A stretch of 64,000 nt of DNA from Mycoplasmopsis columboralis (GCF_900660675.1 NZ_LR215039.1:1-64000); one strand, 5' to 3'. Positions 29,639 through 41,801 are shown, numbered from the stretch's first letter. Notes: generated from the sequence alone by a model not told the origin. Program-made: numbers and translations.

Positions 29639-30884
29639 CTGGCAAGATCTAGTTAAATTAATAGAATATGTTTTTAAACCTGACTTAAAGATAGAAAAAA
29701 GACAACTAAGAAGATTAAAAGAACTGTTGGATTATATACAACCAAATGATTTTATAATTGAGAGCGAACTAACAAATGATAAAAGCAAAACTCCTGTTTT
29801 AAGTCCAGGTAAAATTTTTATACTTGGATATTCTTCTGATACCAATAATATTTTTAACGCTTCCACAAGTGAACCTATTATACTCTTTGATGATTTTACA
29901 TGTGCCATTAAATTTGTAGATTTTCCTTTTAAGGTAAGATCTTCTGCTTGCAAGATTTTAATACCTAAAAACAATGAAATCAATATAAAATATGTTTATC
30001 ATGTCTTAAAAGACCTTAATATAAAAAATGAAAATGTTCAAAGACAATGAATAAATAATTACTCGAATATTTCAATAAACATTCCTTCCTTATATCAACA
30101 AAATAAAATAGTGAAAATACTTGATTTATTTCAGGAATTGACCAACACTCTCAAAACTGGCTTGCCAAAAGAAATTGAACTAAGAGAACAACAATACGCA
30201 TATTATCGTGATAAACTTCTAAGTTTTGCTCAAGGAAATCTTGAAGTGTCTCCAGAGAGAGAGAGAGAGAGAGAGCTTGCGCAAGCATTAAATAGTATTG
30301 CTTTTGAGATGCTTTGCTATTTAAACTTAATTTATTCAAAAAGTTATTTATTGTTATCTGATTTTGCCTTTGTAAATTCTGGAGAATATATTGTGAAGAA
30401 AGAACTAATTAATAATGGTTTATATCCAGTATATTCTTCTCAAACAAGTAACAATGGTGAAATAGGAAGATTAAATTCATACACGCATGATGGCGAATAC
30501 ATTAAAATTGCAATGTATGGAGCAAATGCTGGAGAAGTATTTTATCGTAATGAAAAATTTACTCCTACACAATTATGTGGGGTTGTGGAACAAAATAGTG
30601 GTTTAATAAATTTCAAATTCCTTTATCACTATTTGAAGAAAAATGTACCATCATATGTTTTAGAAGGCAGCGGAATACCTACTGTTACAACAGGGAAATT
30701 GAAAAATATTAGAATACCTTTTGTGGATATCTTTAAGCAAAAACAAATTGCCACAATTTTAGATGCTTTTGAAAAATATTGTGCTGAAATATCAGGAATT
30801 TTACCTCTTAAAATCAGCTTAGTTGAACAACAATATCAATACTACTTAAACAAATTATTAGAGCATAACAAAAGGACAGATTAA
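29598..30884 (+). CDS. hsdS: downstream HsdS frame (recognition modules 3 and 4)
   Basis: Open from an upstream TTG (29598) to TAA at 30882, up to 428 residues. Real translation probably comes from the preceding frame when the AG tract at 29626-29638 gains one unit, giving ERERDWQDLVKLIEY. Contents: half-module 3 (LSPGKIFILGYSSD and an SINIPSLYQQNKIVKIL segment), the repeated conserved coil with (AG)11 coding ERERERE, half-module 4 (YPVYSSQTSNNGEIG, MYGANAGEVFYR, GIPTVTTGKLKNIRIP) and the final coil. A normal HsdS has two half-modules, so this locus holds two genes' worth. Independent expression of this half is not shown. Confidence 0.7.
29626..29638 (+). repeat. (AG)6A tract, phase switch
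   Basis: Six AG units plus A. With six, the upstream frame ends at TAA 29654. With seven, it runs on into the downstream hsdS frame. Typical slipped-strand switch. Confidence 0.8.
30183..30266 (+). repeat. 84-bp direct repeat, copy 2
   Basis: Second copy of 29555-29638, 628 bp downstream. Confidence 0.85.
30254..30275 (+). repeat. (AG)11 tract
   Basis: Eleven AG units coding the Glu-Arg repeat between half-modules 3 and 4. Gain or loss of one unit shifts the frame; steps of three change the spacer length between the two recognition domains. Confidence 0.85.
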
Positions 30885-30903
30885 CTTTCTGTCCTTGTTT
30901 TTT
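30872..30903 (+). terminator. terminator of the hsdS locus
   Basis: AAGGACAGA (30872-30880) and TCTGTCCTT (30888-30896) around the stop codon, then GTTTTTT. Separates hsdS from convergent pfkA. Confidence 0.85.
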
Positions 30904-31879
30904 ATCCCACTTGGTTAAGTTTGTTAAATTTGATTGCTTTTTGCACTGATTTTTCTTTTGAAGCATTTTTCATGCTTAAAGCTTCTAAAATTGGTGTTCC
31001 AACAACATCGTTATTTAAAATACCAATTGCTAAACCGCTTTTACCAGCTACTAAGTATTCCACAGCTTTAATTCCCATTAAAGAAGCGTAAATACGCTCT
31101 TGAGCAGTTGGACGTCCACCTCTTTGAATGTGATTTAAAGGATTTGAACGAGTTGCTCATCCAGTAGTTTCTTCGATTGCTTTTTCAAGTTCTTTAAGGT
31201 TGTAACATTTTTCTGATACCACAACAATCACGCTTCTTCTGCCTGGTTGTGCAGTTAATTCTTTAGCTTTAGCAACAATTTCTTCAACTGAAGGTTTGTA
31301 ATCGCTAGTTGCAATAATTTCAGCTCCAGTAGCTAATCCTGAATATAAAGCTAAATCTCCACAATTGTTTCCCATCACTTCTACAATCATAATTCTTTGG
31401 TGTGAAGTAGCAGTATCTCTAATTTTGTCAATAGCTTCAACAATAGTGTTTAGCGCAGTGTCATATCCAATTGTAAAATCTGAAGAAGCAATGTCATTAT
31501 CAATTGTTCCAGGAAGTCCAATAGTTTTAACTCCGGCTTCATGAAGTAATTGAGCTCCCATGTAGCTTCCATCTCCACCAATAACTACAAGTGCTTCAAT
31601 GTCATGTTTTTTAAGGTTGGCAATAGCTACATCTCTAACTTCTTTGTTTTTAAATTCAGGGAAACGTGCTGAATAAATAGCAGTTCCTCCTTGTGAAGCA
31701 TAAAAGTTTAAGTTCATACTATCAGCTTTAACAATTTGATTGTGATAAAGCCCTTTGTATCCTTCTAAAACTACATAAGGTTCTAAGTTTGCGGCTTTAG
31801 CGGCTTTAGCAATAGCTGCTACAGCTGAGTTCATTCCAGGAGCATCTCCTCCTGAGGTTAAAATAGCAATTTTTCTCAT
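30902..31879 (-). CDS. pfkA: 6-phosphofructokinase
   Basis: 325 residues, full family length. ATP-dependent phosphorylation of fructose 6-phosphate, the committed step of glycolysis. Motifs in order: TSGGDAPGMNSAV (residues 8-20), IGGDGSY, the catalytic GLPGTIDND, MGNNCGDLALYSG and RGGRPTAQER. One TGA Trp (in GWATRSN). RBS GGAGAG. Last gene of the valS-folD-pfkA run, 18 bases after folD. Glycolysis is the main energy source of many mycoplasmas, which fits the PTS gene at 49.6-52.3 kb. Confidence 0.97.
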
Positions 31880-31897
31880 TTTTTCTCTCCGTTTACA

Positions 31898-32725
31898 TTA
31901 TTTTAAAGTGTCAATTAAGTTTTTAAGCAAGCACACTACAGTCATTGGACCCACTCCCCCAGGAACAGGTGTGATAGCTGCTGCTTTATGTTGAACACTT
32001 TCAAAATCTACATCCCCATAAATTTCATCAGGAACTTGTGCGTCTAAATTAGTTCCCACATCAATAATGGTTACACCTTCTTTAACATTATCGGCTTTCA
32101 CGTAACGAGCTACTCCAATGGCAACAATTAAAATGTCAGCACTTTCAATTCCTTTAATACCAGTGTGTTCATCAAAAGTAGCCACATTAGCTCCTTGACG
32201 TTTGATGATGTGAGCAAGTGGTTTTCCAACTAAATGGCTTCTTCCCACTACACAGACTTTTTTGCCTTCAACTTCAATGTTGTATTCTTGCATTAATTCA
32301 AGCACAGCTCTAGCTGTAGCTGGAATAAAGCATTTTCCAGCTTCGTTATAAAGTGCAAATTCGTTTTTGGTGCTTAATCCATCCACATCTTTATCATAAG
32401 GTACAGCATCTAAAATAACTTGAACTGGAATGTGTTTTGGCAATGGAAGTTGTACAATAACTCCATCAGCTCATTCGTTGATGTCGTCCATTTTTTGAAG
32501 TAAACGATTTTGAGTAATTTTTTCAGGGTATTTAAATAACCTTCCTTCAATTCCTACAAATTCGCATTTTTGAATTTTTTGTTGCACATATTTATCTGAA
32601 GCTGGATTATCTCCAACTTGAATGATAGCTAAACGAGGTTTACGCACCAAGTTCATAGCTGCAAGCTCATCTCTGAGTTTTTCTAATTCTCTTTTAGCTA
32701 ATTCTTTACCACTTAGTATTTGCAT
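31898..32725 (-). CDS. folD: methylenetetrahydrofolate dehydrogenase/cyclohydrolase
   Basis: 275 residues. Interconverts 5,10-methylene-, methenyl- and 10-formyl-tetrahydrofolate for formyl-Met-tRNA and nucleotide synthesis. DGVIVQLPLPKHI, GRSHLVGKPLAHI (NADP-binding) and TPVPGGVGPMTV are the family signatures. Starts 13 bases inside the end of valS, so translation is probably coupled. Confidence 0.96.
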
Positions 32726-35202
32726 TTGAGCTCCTCTTGATATTTGATTAAATCTTGTTGATATTTGGCTAGTTTATCTTGCTCTAGTTGAACTTTTTCT
32801 TTAGGGGCTTTATTGATAAAGTTAACATTACTTAAAATTTGGGTCGCGCGAGCAATTTCACTTTGAGTGAAGGCGATTTTTTCAAGCAATAATTGTTTGT
32901 TTTTTTCTTTAAGATCTGCACTCATTTTAATGTATAAGTTGTTGTTACTTAATGTAATTAAAAAGTCTTGATTTGGCACTAGTTGAGCGTAGGCCATTTT
33001 GTTGATGATATCAATGTTGCTTTGACTTAAAGGGGTTTGAAGGTCGTATTCAATAATTTCTTTTTTAGAAATGTTATTAACTTCACGATATTTACGAATT
33101 TCGGTAACCACTTCAATGATTAAATCAATATATTTGGTTTCTTTGGTAATTCGTATCATTGGAATGGTGTGATTTAACAATTCATCCTTGAAAATGTTTG
33201 AATACAATCTATCGGTGATAAATGGCATAAATGGGTGAAGAATAATTAAAGTTTTTCTCAGCACTTCTAAAGCATGTTTTTTAGAAGGATTATTTTTAAT
33301 CATTTCAATGTATCATCCACTTAAATCATTGAACAAGAAGCGTTGAATTTCACTTCCAGCAACGGCAAAATCATATGTTTTCATTGCTTTGTTAATTACT
33401 TTGCTTAAAGATGCAAGCTTGTTATAAATTCAATAATCAGCATCACTTTTGGTGTTGTTGTGATTTTCTTCTAAAGAAACAATAAAGTTAGCAATATTTC
33501 ATAATTTATTATTTACTCTTCAAGCAGCTTCCACTTTTTCAGTTGAAAATTTAATATCCATTCCTGGAGAAGTATTAGTAATTAAGAATCATCTCAATGA
33601 ATCAGATCCGTATTGTTCAATCATATCCATTGGATCAACACCATTATTTAATGATTTGGACATTTTTAAACCGTTTTTATCACGAATTAAACCATGAAGT
33701 AACAAGTCGTTAAATGGTTTTTGGCGCATGAATTCTTTCCCGAAGAAATACATACGTGCCACTCAAAAGAAAATTAAATCATATCCAGTAACAAGTAATG
33801 AGAAAGGATAAAATCTAGCTAAATCTGAATTTGGATTTGGTCAATTTAAAAAGGTAAATGGAGCAATTCCAGAAGAAAATCAAGTATCTAAAACATCAGA
33901 ATCTTGTATTCAATTTTTACCTGGAGATTTTTCTTGCACTTTTATGTTTCCGTCTTGGTCATATCAAGCTGGAATTTGATGTCCTCATCAAAGTTGACGT
34001 GAGATGTTTCAATCATGCACGTTTTCAATTCATTTACGCAATGTTTCTTTAAAACGTTTTGGGTAAAACTTAACTGCTTCTTTGGTGTCAAGTTCATCTA
34101 AAATGTGTTTAGCGAAATGATCCATTTTAACAAATCATTGCGGAAGCACTAAAATTTCCACAGGGGTTTTTGAACGTTCACTCATTCCCACGTTTGAAGT
34201 AGTTTCTTCAACTTTTTCTAAATAATTATGTTCTTTAAGATACTTAGCGATTTTTTCACGGGCTTCAAAGCGTTCTAAATTGTGAAACTCACTATTTGGA
34301 TAATTAATATAACCTTCTTTGTTAATAGTTTCACGAATTTCAAGTTTAAGTTTTTGAATAATATCAATATCAGCTTCAGCATGTGCTGATAATTTCATCA
34401 CCCCACTTCCAAATTTTGGATCAACATATTCATGAGCAATCACGGGTAACTTTTCTTTAGTTAAAGGGTGAATTACGTTTTTGTTTAAATATTTTTGGTA
34501 ACGTTTATCTTTTGGATTAAACACAAGTGCCACATCACTAAGAAGAGTTTCGGTTCTAACGGTTGCAATAGTTAAATAATCAGTTGAATTTTCAAGGTAG
34601 TATTTAATGTAATACATTTTTTGTTCAGTTGTTTCTGAAACAACTTCAATATTTGATAAAGCAGTTTGCAATTTAATATCTCAGTTAATGGCTCTCACTC
34701 CACGATAAATAAAACCTTTATTGTATAAATCAATAAAAACTTTATTTACGGCTTTATTAGCTTCCTTATCCAAAGTAAAACGTTCTTTTGAATAATCTAA
34801 AGCAAGACCTACTTTTGATCATTGTTTTCTAAACACTTGTGCGTATTCATCTTTTCATTCTCAAATTTTATTTACAAACGCTTCACGTCCTAAATCATGT
34901 CTAGTTAATCCAGTTGATTTGTATAACACGTCTTCAACTTTACTTTGAGTAGCAATTCCGGCATGATCCATTCCTGGAAGTCACATTACATCATAACCTT
35001 TAAGTTTTTTATAACGAATAATGGTGTCTTGAATGTATACGTCAAGAGCGTGTCCTAAATGTAATTTACCAGTAACATTTGGAGGGGGTAGCAAAATTGA
35101 AAAAGGTTTTTTACGCTCGTCATGAGTCATAAAAAATTTCTTTTTCTGTCATTTTGCTTCAATACCTGCTTCTACGGTTTTGTGGTCATAAATTTTGTTC
35201 AT
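32713..35202 (-). CDS. valS: valyl-tRNA synthetase
   Basis: 829 residues. Class I signatures HLGH (48-51, in [13 protein letters not shown]) and KMSKS (near 510, [10 protein letters not shown]). The editing domain (about 190-330) contains [12 protein letters not shown]-terminal coiled coil ([16 protein letters not shown], then [13 protein letters not shown]) is typical of ValS. Many TGA tryptophans, for example in WNISRQLWWGHQIP. RBS GAGGT. First gene of the operon with folD and pfkA. Confidence 0.97.
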
Positions 35203-35281
35203 ATTTACCTCATATAATAAAAATTCAACTTATTTTTAAAGAAAAAACTATAATAGTATTAATTATTTTTAATTATACCTT

Positions 35282-35297
35282 AAAAAGTATACTTTTT
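35282..35297. promoter_or_regulatory. perfect 16-bp palindrome at a lipoprotein promoter
   Basis: AAAAAGTATACTTTTT. It contains TATACT (35288-35293), a possible -10 box for the lipoprotein starting at 35316. It could be an operator, or just a symmetric -10 region. Confidence 0.4.
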
Positions 35298-35315
35298 AGA
35301 CTAAAAGGAGCGAAC

Positions 35316-37076
35316 GTGAAACGTAAATTATCATTGCTATCATTAGGGCTTGTTAGCTCATTTGCACTTCCGCTAGCAGTAATTGCATGTAAAAGTGAAA
35401 CCGCAAGCAAAAAAGAAACTAAAAACCCATTTAATTTGCAAGGAGAAATTAATTTTGACAAATTAGACGTAGTTAGTGAACAAGATTCAGTAAAAGATGC
35501 TTTAGCAAAATTAAAAAACTCATTTGAGTCATTTGTAGCTCTTGCTTTTAAACCTGCTCAAGATACTTCAAAAGAAGATTTACAAACTATCTCACAAACA
35601 TTACAAACTTATCTTAACAATGTTGTGGGTTCATACCAAGAGGCAAATGGATACTTGCAACAAAAAGAAACTAAATCATTTTTTGAATTTGCTACTCCTT
35701 GATTTAGAGCAAGACAATATTTTTTAATTGGAAGTTTAGGAAACTTACCTCAATTACTTAGCGATTTGGAAAGTAATTCAAAAGTTACCAAAAATGATTA
35801 TGTTGCTAACTTGAATCAAGTATTAAAAAATTATATTAATACTTGAATGGTTATTTGAAAGGATGATGCTAATTCAACACTAGCTAGTGTTCAAGATTCA
35901 GTTCAAAAAGCTCTAGCTTTAAATACTTTAACACAAGCACAAAAAGACTCTTTAAAAACAATTGGAAATTTATGAGATTCTTTAAAAGTTTATTACCAAA
36001 AAATTAAGGATTATTTTGAAGAAAATTGACTTGGAGACAATCCAAAATTAGATTTAGTTGAAGCTGATCCTGTGTATGCACAAAACAATAAAGAAATCGA
36101 AAAGATTATGCTTGAATTTTCAAAAAATATTTCTGATAATGCATTTAAACCTTTATTAGATGCTCAAACCCCAATTCATAAATCGTTTGTATTACCTCGT
36201 TTTACTTGAAGTGATGTTTATAATTCTAAAACTGAATATTCAAATGAAAGCAATCCTGAAAACCCAACATATTTTGATCAAAAATCAGCTAAATTAAATG
36301 AATTTATTAAATCTCAAAAAGATGTTGAAAACTTTATTGATGCCAATAGTTATTTAGATGACTTAAAACCTTTATACTCAGCAAAAGTAAGTTATGAAGA
36401 TTCTAAAAATATTTTGAAATCTCAAAATAATCAATTGTATGTTTGAGTATATCAAAAAGATAATGGTAAAGTACAAACCAACAATTTTAGCGAAGAAGAA
36501 GTTTCACAATATGCTCACAAATTAAGTGATGAAATCAATACTTTAAATGGTGATTACATTGTTAAATTAACTTTACCTGAATCATATTTAAATGCTTTAA
36601 ACATGAGATATAGTTGATATCATAAAACTTTAGATGATAAAATGAAAGCTTTTGATTCAACTATAAATGATATTTTACTTAGAGCTTTAGCTCAATACCA
36701 ATTTGTAGCAGGTGTTGATGAAAGTGGTGAATTGAATCTACAATTTACCTTAACTAATAAAGAAGGAAAACCTTTTGGACAAGATGCTTATTACTTTGCT
36801 CCAATTGAAACCATTCAACCAATTTGAGGATACTTTATTTCACATCGTGATTTAGATCAACAAGCATTAAGTTATGATATTTATGTGTCTTTAACCAAAG
36901 AAGAATATGACCAAACATTCGGAAAAATCTACACATCAGAAAGATTAAATAGTCGCGAAAAAGCAAAAATTACCAAAGCTGAAAACACAGCTGATACTCC
37001 AGAAGGAAAACAAAATATTAACATCGAATATGGCAACGATAATTTTGAAAGTGTAAAAATCAAATTAAATAATTAA
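35316..37076 (+). CDS. surface lipoprotein
   Basis: 586 residues, start GTG behind AAAGGAG. Signal peptide with lipobox VIAC (Cys about 26), so lipid-anchored outside the membrane. The mature part is helical, with YNSKTEYSNESNPENPTYF in the middle and a C-terminus with YFAPIETIQPIWGYFISH. No known domain. Divergent from valS. Confidence 0.8.
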
Positions 37077-37084
37077 GGAAAAGC

Positions 37085-37117
37085 AAAAGACAAATGATTT
37101 TACTTTGTCTTTTTTTG
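37085..37117 (+). terminator. terminator of the lipoprotein gene
   Basis: AAAAGACAAA (37085-37094) and TTTGTCTTTT (37104-37113), followed by more Ts. Confidence 0.85.
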
Positions 37118-37118
37118 T

Positions 37119-37142
37119 TAAAAAAACGACCCTACAGGTCGT
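37119..37142 (-). terminator. terminator for the minus-strand membrane gene
   Basis: ACGACC, CTACA, GGTCGT, with seven As upstream that read as a T-run on the minus strand. Confidence 0.85.
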
Positions 37143-37147
37143 AAATA

Positions 37148-37855
37148 TTAGCGTTGTTTAAGTTGTTGAATTTTTGATACAAAGCCCTGATAATTAGTAT
37201 TTTTGAAATACTTATTGTTAGATAATTTATCTAAATCTGTAACTAACAATGACATTAAAGTAATTTCGTCTTGTGGTAATTGAGCAATAGCTTGAATATT
37301 TTTGTAGCTTAGAGCACAAGGGAAAAAATTATCAACTTTCAAAACTAATTCTTTTTCATTTATAGCATTCTCATTTGCGTTGAAGTGGAAAAAGTCTTTC
37401 TCTTCAATGCTTAATTTTTGTTTATTTTCAAGGTCAGCATTAATGCTTTTTACTATTGATACATAATAAAATGGTTTTACAATTAAATAAATTAGTTCTA
37501 ATGATACTATAACAATTGCTGCAATATAAATTTCTTTAACTGAAATTTGTTCTCAAATTATCCCTTGTAAAGCTAAGATGCAATAAAGAATGACGGCAAT
37601 ATTTATTAAAGAAAGTGATCAAAAAATTGCAAAAAGAGTTTTCTTTTTTGAACTAAATGTTTTAGATAATTGCATTCAACCTTGCTGAATTTCTCTGTTT
37701 ATTGTTGGAGTTGTGTTGACCTTTTTTAGCGCTTTGATCTTTAAATTCAAAAAACGAAGCGCTTGGTTTACAATAGCGACGTTTCTAAAAATAAATGATC
37801 AATAATAATGCAATGATGCACCAACAATTAAAAACGCCAAAACCATTTCTTGCAT
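37148..37855 (-). CDS. membrane protein of unknown function
   Basis: 235 residues with three membrane helices (about 3-20, 74-95 and 107-128) and a soluble C-terminal half containing FFHFNANENAINEKEL and LPQDEITLMSLLVTDLDKL. RBS AGGAGAAATT. No family recognised. A (CAA)5 run on its coding strand lies upstream of its promoter region. Confidence 0.7.
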
Positions 37856-37901
37856 AATTTCTCCTACATATAATTGTGTTATAAATAAAATTATATAACT
37901 T

Positions 37902-37916
37902 TTGTTGTTGTTGTTG
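37902..37916. repeat. (TTG)5 trinucleotide run
   Basis: Five TTG units between two minus-strand genes, about 50 bases upstream of the start at 37855. Reads (CAA)5 on the gene's strand. Confidence 0.7.
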
Positions 37917-37933
37917 TTTTTAGCAAAAAAGCA

Positions 37934-37958
37934 AACAAAAATCACCCTGTAGGTGATT
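37934..37958 (-). terminator. terminator of the ABC exporter operon
   Basis: AATCACC, CTGTA, GGTGATT; the minus strand continues into TTTTTG. Overlaps the stop codon. Confidence 0.8.
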
Positions 37959-39816
37959 ATTTGTATTGTGAGTGATAAAGATTATAATAGAATCCTTCTT
38001 TTTTAAGTAACTCTTGGTGACTACCACTTTCAATGATTTGTCCATCATTAATAACCATGATAATATCAGCGTTTTTAATGGTTGAAAGACGGTGAGCAAT
38101 AATAAATGAAGTTTTGTTTTTGGTTAAGTGACGAATTGAGTTTTGAACAATAATTTCAGTACGTGAGTCAATGCTTGAAGTAGCTTCATCTAAAATGAGT
38201 AAGTTTTTGTTACTTAAAATTGCCCTTGTTAGCGAAATAAGTTGTCTTTCTCCTTGGGAAATATTAGCACCATTGTTTTCTACAACTGTATCATAATCAT
38301 TTGGCAATGTCATAATAAAGTGGTGAATGTTAGTTAATTTAGCTGCTTTTATAACTTCTTCTTTAGTTAAATTTTTGTTTCCTAAAGTTAAATTATCATA
38401 AATGGTTTCATTAAATAAGAACGAATCTTGAAGCACCACTGTCATATGATCACGAAGCATTTTAGTTTTGATGTTTCTAAGTTCTTTTCCATCAATTAAA
38501 ATTGATCCTTCATTATAATCATAAAACTTACTAAGTAAGTTAATAATGGTGGTTTTACCAGCTCCAGTAGGACCAACAAAAGCCACAACTTGTCCAGGTT
38601 TTACTTTAAAAGAAGCATTTTTGAGTTGATACATATTTGATTCGTCTAAATATTTAAATCAAACATTTTTAAATTCAACTTCTCCTTTAATTTCGTCAAT
38701 AGGTATATCTTCAGGTTCACGAGGTTTAAAGTTTAGTTCTGATAATTTAAAGACCCTATTTGAAGAAGCAGTTCCTACTTGTAATGAGAAAGCAATGTTT
38801 AGAATATTTTGGAATGGACCAATGAAGTTTCAGTTTAATGAAACATAAGTAACTACCAATGCAGCTGAAGCGGTTCCATCATCATTTGAACCAAACCCTT
38901 GAATTCCATACACTGGAATTCCTTTAACATAAAAGAGTGCTGCAATGGCGGAAATAACTAAAATTAAGATATTTGAAACGAGTTGGAATCATACATCAAA
39001 ACTACGAGCGGCTGTATCACCTTTATAAGCAATATTACGAATTTCCCGAGTAATTTGTCTAAGACCTTTATGTACTTGTTCTTGGCGGTCAAAAGAATTA
39101 GTTACTTTAGTATTAGTTAGCATCTCTTCAACATAAGCATTCATTTTCCCGAAAGCATTTTGGGTAGCTACAAAATATCTTTGAGATTTTTTAACTACAA
39201 TAAATGATGCAAAAAACAAAATAATTGAAAGAGGAACAATAATTAAAGTAAGAGTTGAAGACACAAACATCATGACAATGATACTTAAAACAATATTTCA
39301 AAAACTAGTAAAAAGTTGGGTGGTTATTTGAAATAATGTGTCATTAACATTATTAATATCATTAATGATAATTGAAATGATGTTTCCAGCTTTTTGCTGA
39401 TCATAATATTTAATTGGAGTTTTAAAAAGCTTATTCATGATCTGAGCTCTAAGTTTAGTTCCTAGACCATAGCAAACACGAATATATAAATAACTTTCTC
39501 AGTAACGAAAAATTCCATAAAGTACAAATGCGCCCGAAAGAGCTGATAAATATAAAATAAATTTAGTTCAATTAAATTCACTTAGCGGAATTGGATCAAT
39601 ACTTCGAGCATATGGCTCAAAAAATTCTTTAATTACTAACCCAATTAAAACACTTCCAATTACATAAAAAGCCGCATTTATAAAAGCAAATAAATTTCCT
39701 CAAAGCAAACGAGTTTTTTCGGCCTTTAAGTAATGAAAAATGGTTTTAAGGGTTTTAAACATTGAGAAGGAACTATCATAATACTTATCAACATCATTTG
39801 TTTTTTTCTTGTTCAT
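37957..39816 (-). CDS. ABC exporter half-transporter, permease plus ATPase (second gene)
   Basis: 619 residues. A six-helix type-1 exporter membrane domain (about 35-340) is followed by an ATPase with Walker A GPTGAGKTT, signature ISQGERQLI, Walker B LLILDEATSSID and the His switch AHRLSTI. Type 1 exporters work as dimers, so it most likely pairs with the product of 39833-41635. Substrate unknown: lipid, peptide or drug. RBS AAAGGAA, 16 bases after the partner's stop. Confidence 0.9.
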
Positions 39817-39832
39817 AAATGAAAATTCCTTT

Positions 39833-41635
39833 CTATTGCATTGTTTGGTTTAAAAAAACTTGATTGTATCAATCGCAGTTTTGAAGTAACTCTTCATGAG
39901 TTCCTTGACCGATCATTTTTCCTTTTTCTAAAACAATAATTTGATCTGCGTGTTTGATTGAATTAATTTTTTGGGAAATAATAATAGTAGTACATTGATA
40001 ATATTTTTTGATATTTTCAATTAAGTTCTTAGTTGTAATATTATCTAAAGCTGAAGTTGAATCATCTAAAATAAGCACTTTTGGATTAAGTAGTAAAGTA
40101 CGAGCAATTGAAAGACGTTGTTTTTGTCCTCCTGAAAGATTTTTACCTCCTTGAACAATTTCATGTTCAAGAGCTTTTTCAAATCCGTAAACAAAATCAT
40201 ACGCACAAGCGGCTTTTAAAGCTTTATCAATTTCTTCATTGGTTGCTTTAGGGTTAGCAAAAAGTAAGTTATCACTAATTGTTCCTGAATAAAGAAGAGC
40301 TTCTTGATAGACAATTCCAACCTTAGAGTGTAATTCGCTAGTATTAATGGTTGAAACTTCTAAATCAGAAATTTTAACACTTCCTTCTTTAAGTTTCATA
40401 TTATTAACAATTAAGTTAGCAATGGTGCTTTTACCTGAACCAGTAGGTCCAATAATTCCTAAAGTTTGATATGAAGGAATACTAAAATTAATGTTCTCAA
40501 TAGCATATTCTTTTGATGTTTCAAAGTATTTGAAATTTACATCTTTAAAAGCAATTGAAAAATCATCTTTTTCAAATTTATGTCCATTTTCTACAAATAA
40601 ATTGATGTAATCTTTGTAGTAAATTTCGCTATAACGTTTAGCTGAAACTCTAGCTTTTACCATTGTTCCTAAAAATTGTGCAAAAATGATAATTCCAAAT
40701 GAGATTAATACTTCATATTCGACAAACACATTTAATTTAGCTACCACTTGTGGATCGGGCTTAACTCCAGCGTTAAGCACGTCTAAAGCCCCAAGATAAT
40801 AAATAAGAACAATAATTAAGTTAATAATCACAAAAAAGGCTGGTGTTCCAATTGAAAAGTATTTTCAAATTTTACTTTCAACTTTATATCAACGATTATT
40901 TGAGATGTCAAACTTTTCTTTTTGTTTGCTTTGAAGATTATATACTTTAACAACTCTAGCACCATTGATTGTTTCACTAACATCTTTGGTGATGTAATCT
41001 AAATTAACTCTATTTTTACGAATTAACTTGTAAGTATTCATAAAAATGAAGATCAAAATTGCGATGTTTACTGGAATTGCCACAACAATTGATCATGACA
41101 ATTTCACATCAGTTAAAAGAGCAAATACAAATCCAACAATAATAAACAACGGAGCTTTAATTAAAGCGCTAGTTGCACTAATTAAAAAATCTCAATATTG
41201 AGCAATATCATTTGAGATCCGATTAATTAAACTTTCTTTAGTTAAATCAGAAATATCTTTTAAACTCAGTTTTTGGTATTTTCTAAATAATTCATTACGA
41301 TAAAACATTGATGATTGTTCACCAGCTCAAGTGGTAATTAACACTGCGGCAATGTTAGCGGCTACTGTTAAAAAGATTGCCCCTAAAGTAATGGCGGTTA
41401 AATGAATTAATATTTCACTTTGATTGTTATTTGATAATAACACAACTCTTTCAAACAAAACAACCTCAAAATGCACATTTAAATTCATTCCTGGTTTTTG
41501 TGTTAATATCGGAAGATATTGAGCAAGTAAAATGGGAATGATCATTGTTCCAATAATGTTAATTAAAATAAAGAAAATACCATATAAAAATAACATTTTT
41601 GTTTTCGTTGGAAGCAACTTAAACATTTTAAACAT
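39833..41635 (-). CDS. ABC exporter half-transporter, permease plus ATPase (first gene)
   Basis: 600 residues. N-terminal membrane domain (LLPTKTKMLFLYGIFFILIN and further helices), then Walker A GPTGSGKST, signature LSGGQKQRLSI, Walker B LILDDSTSALD. Its Walker B ends in Asp where the catalytic Glu usually stands (LDDS against LDEA in the partner). Such one-site degeneracy is common in heterodimeric exporters. Start ATG 41635 behind a perfect AAGGAGGT; a TTG one codon upstream is too close to it. Confidence 0.9.
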
Positions 41636-41762
41636 CAATACCTCCTTAAATATAAATTTTATTATATCAAATTAGGAATTAAAGAGCACTAAAAGCACTG
41701 TTTATTGCTTAAAAAAGTAAAAGAAGGAATAGATGCTTTTAATTGATAATTTCTTGTATTTT

Positions 41763-41792
41763 TTGCATATATTTTTAGACATTTTCTATAAA
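41763..41792 (+). promoter_or_regulatory. promoter for the pot operon
   Basis: TTGCAT, 18-base spacer, TATAAA. Expected start of transcription about 41800, directly before the ATG at 41802. Confidence 0.5.
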
Positions 41793-41801
41793 ATTGTTTT
41801 T

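Larger units (their letters stand above)
28601..29656 (+). pseudogene. hsdS: type I restriction specificity subunit HsdS, 5' defective, phase-off
   Basis: An open frame of 351 codons without a usual start. The promoter-proximal ATG 28595 is followed directly by TAA, then ATT-CTT-TTA; a single T-to-A change would give ATG-AAA-ATT and open it. The beginning of the first recognition domain also seems missing (about 30 residues). Contents: recognition half-module 1 (IPWGGNPIVQYY, YRGSGIKHPNMSD), a conserved coil with the short repeat AELKAELKA, half-module 2 (LYPVVSGGETS, GANAGIVNF, GTIPRVYAKD) and a second conserved coil (REQQYAYYRDKLLSF). It then enters an (AG)n tract and stops soon after in this phase. 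HsdS gives DNA target specificity to the HsdM and HsdR subunits, which are not in the window. Confidence 0.75.

Noticed and set aside
29641-29656. Short A-R-S-S tail of the first hsdS frame as a natural C-terminus.
   Set aside because: It arises from reading past the AG tract in the wrong phase; the other phase continues with HsdS-like sequence.
37085-37142. Two adjacent hairpins as a regulatory RNA.
   Set aside because: Each has the right T-run on its own strand, so they are the terminators of two convergent genes.
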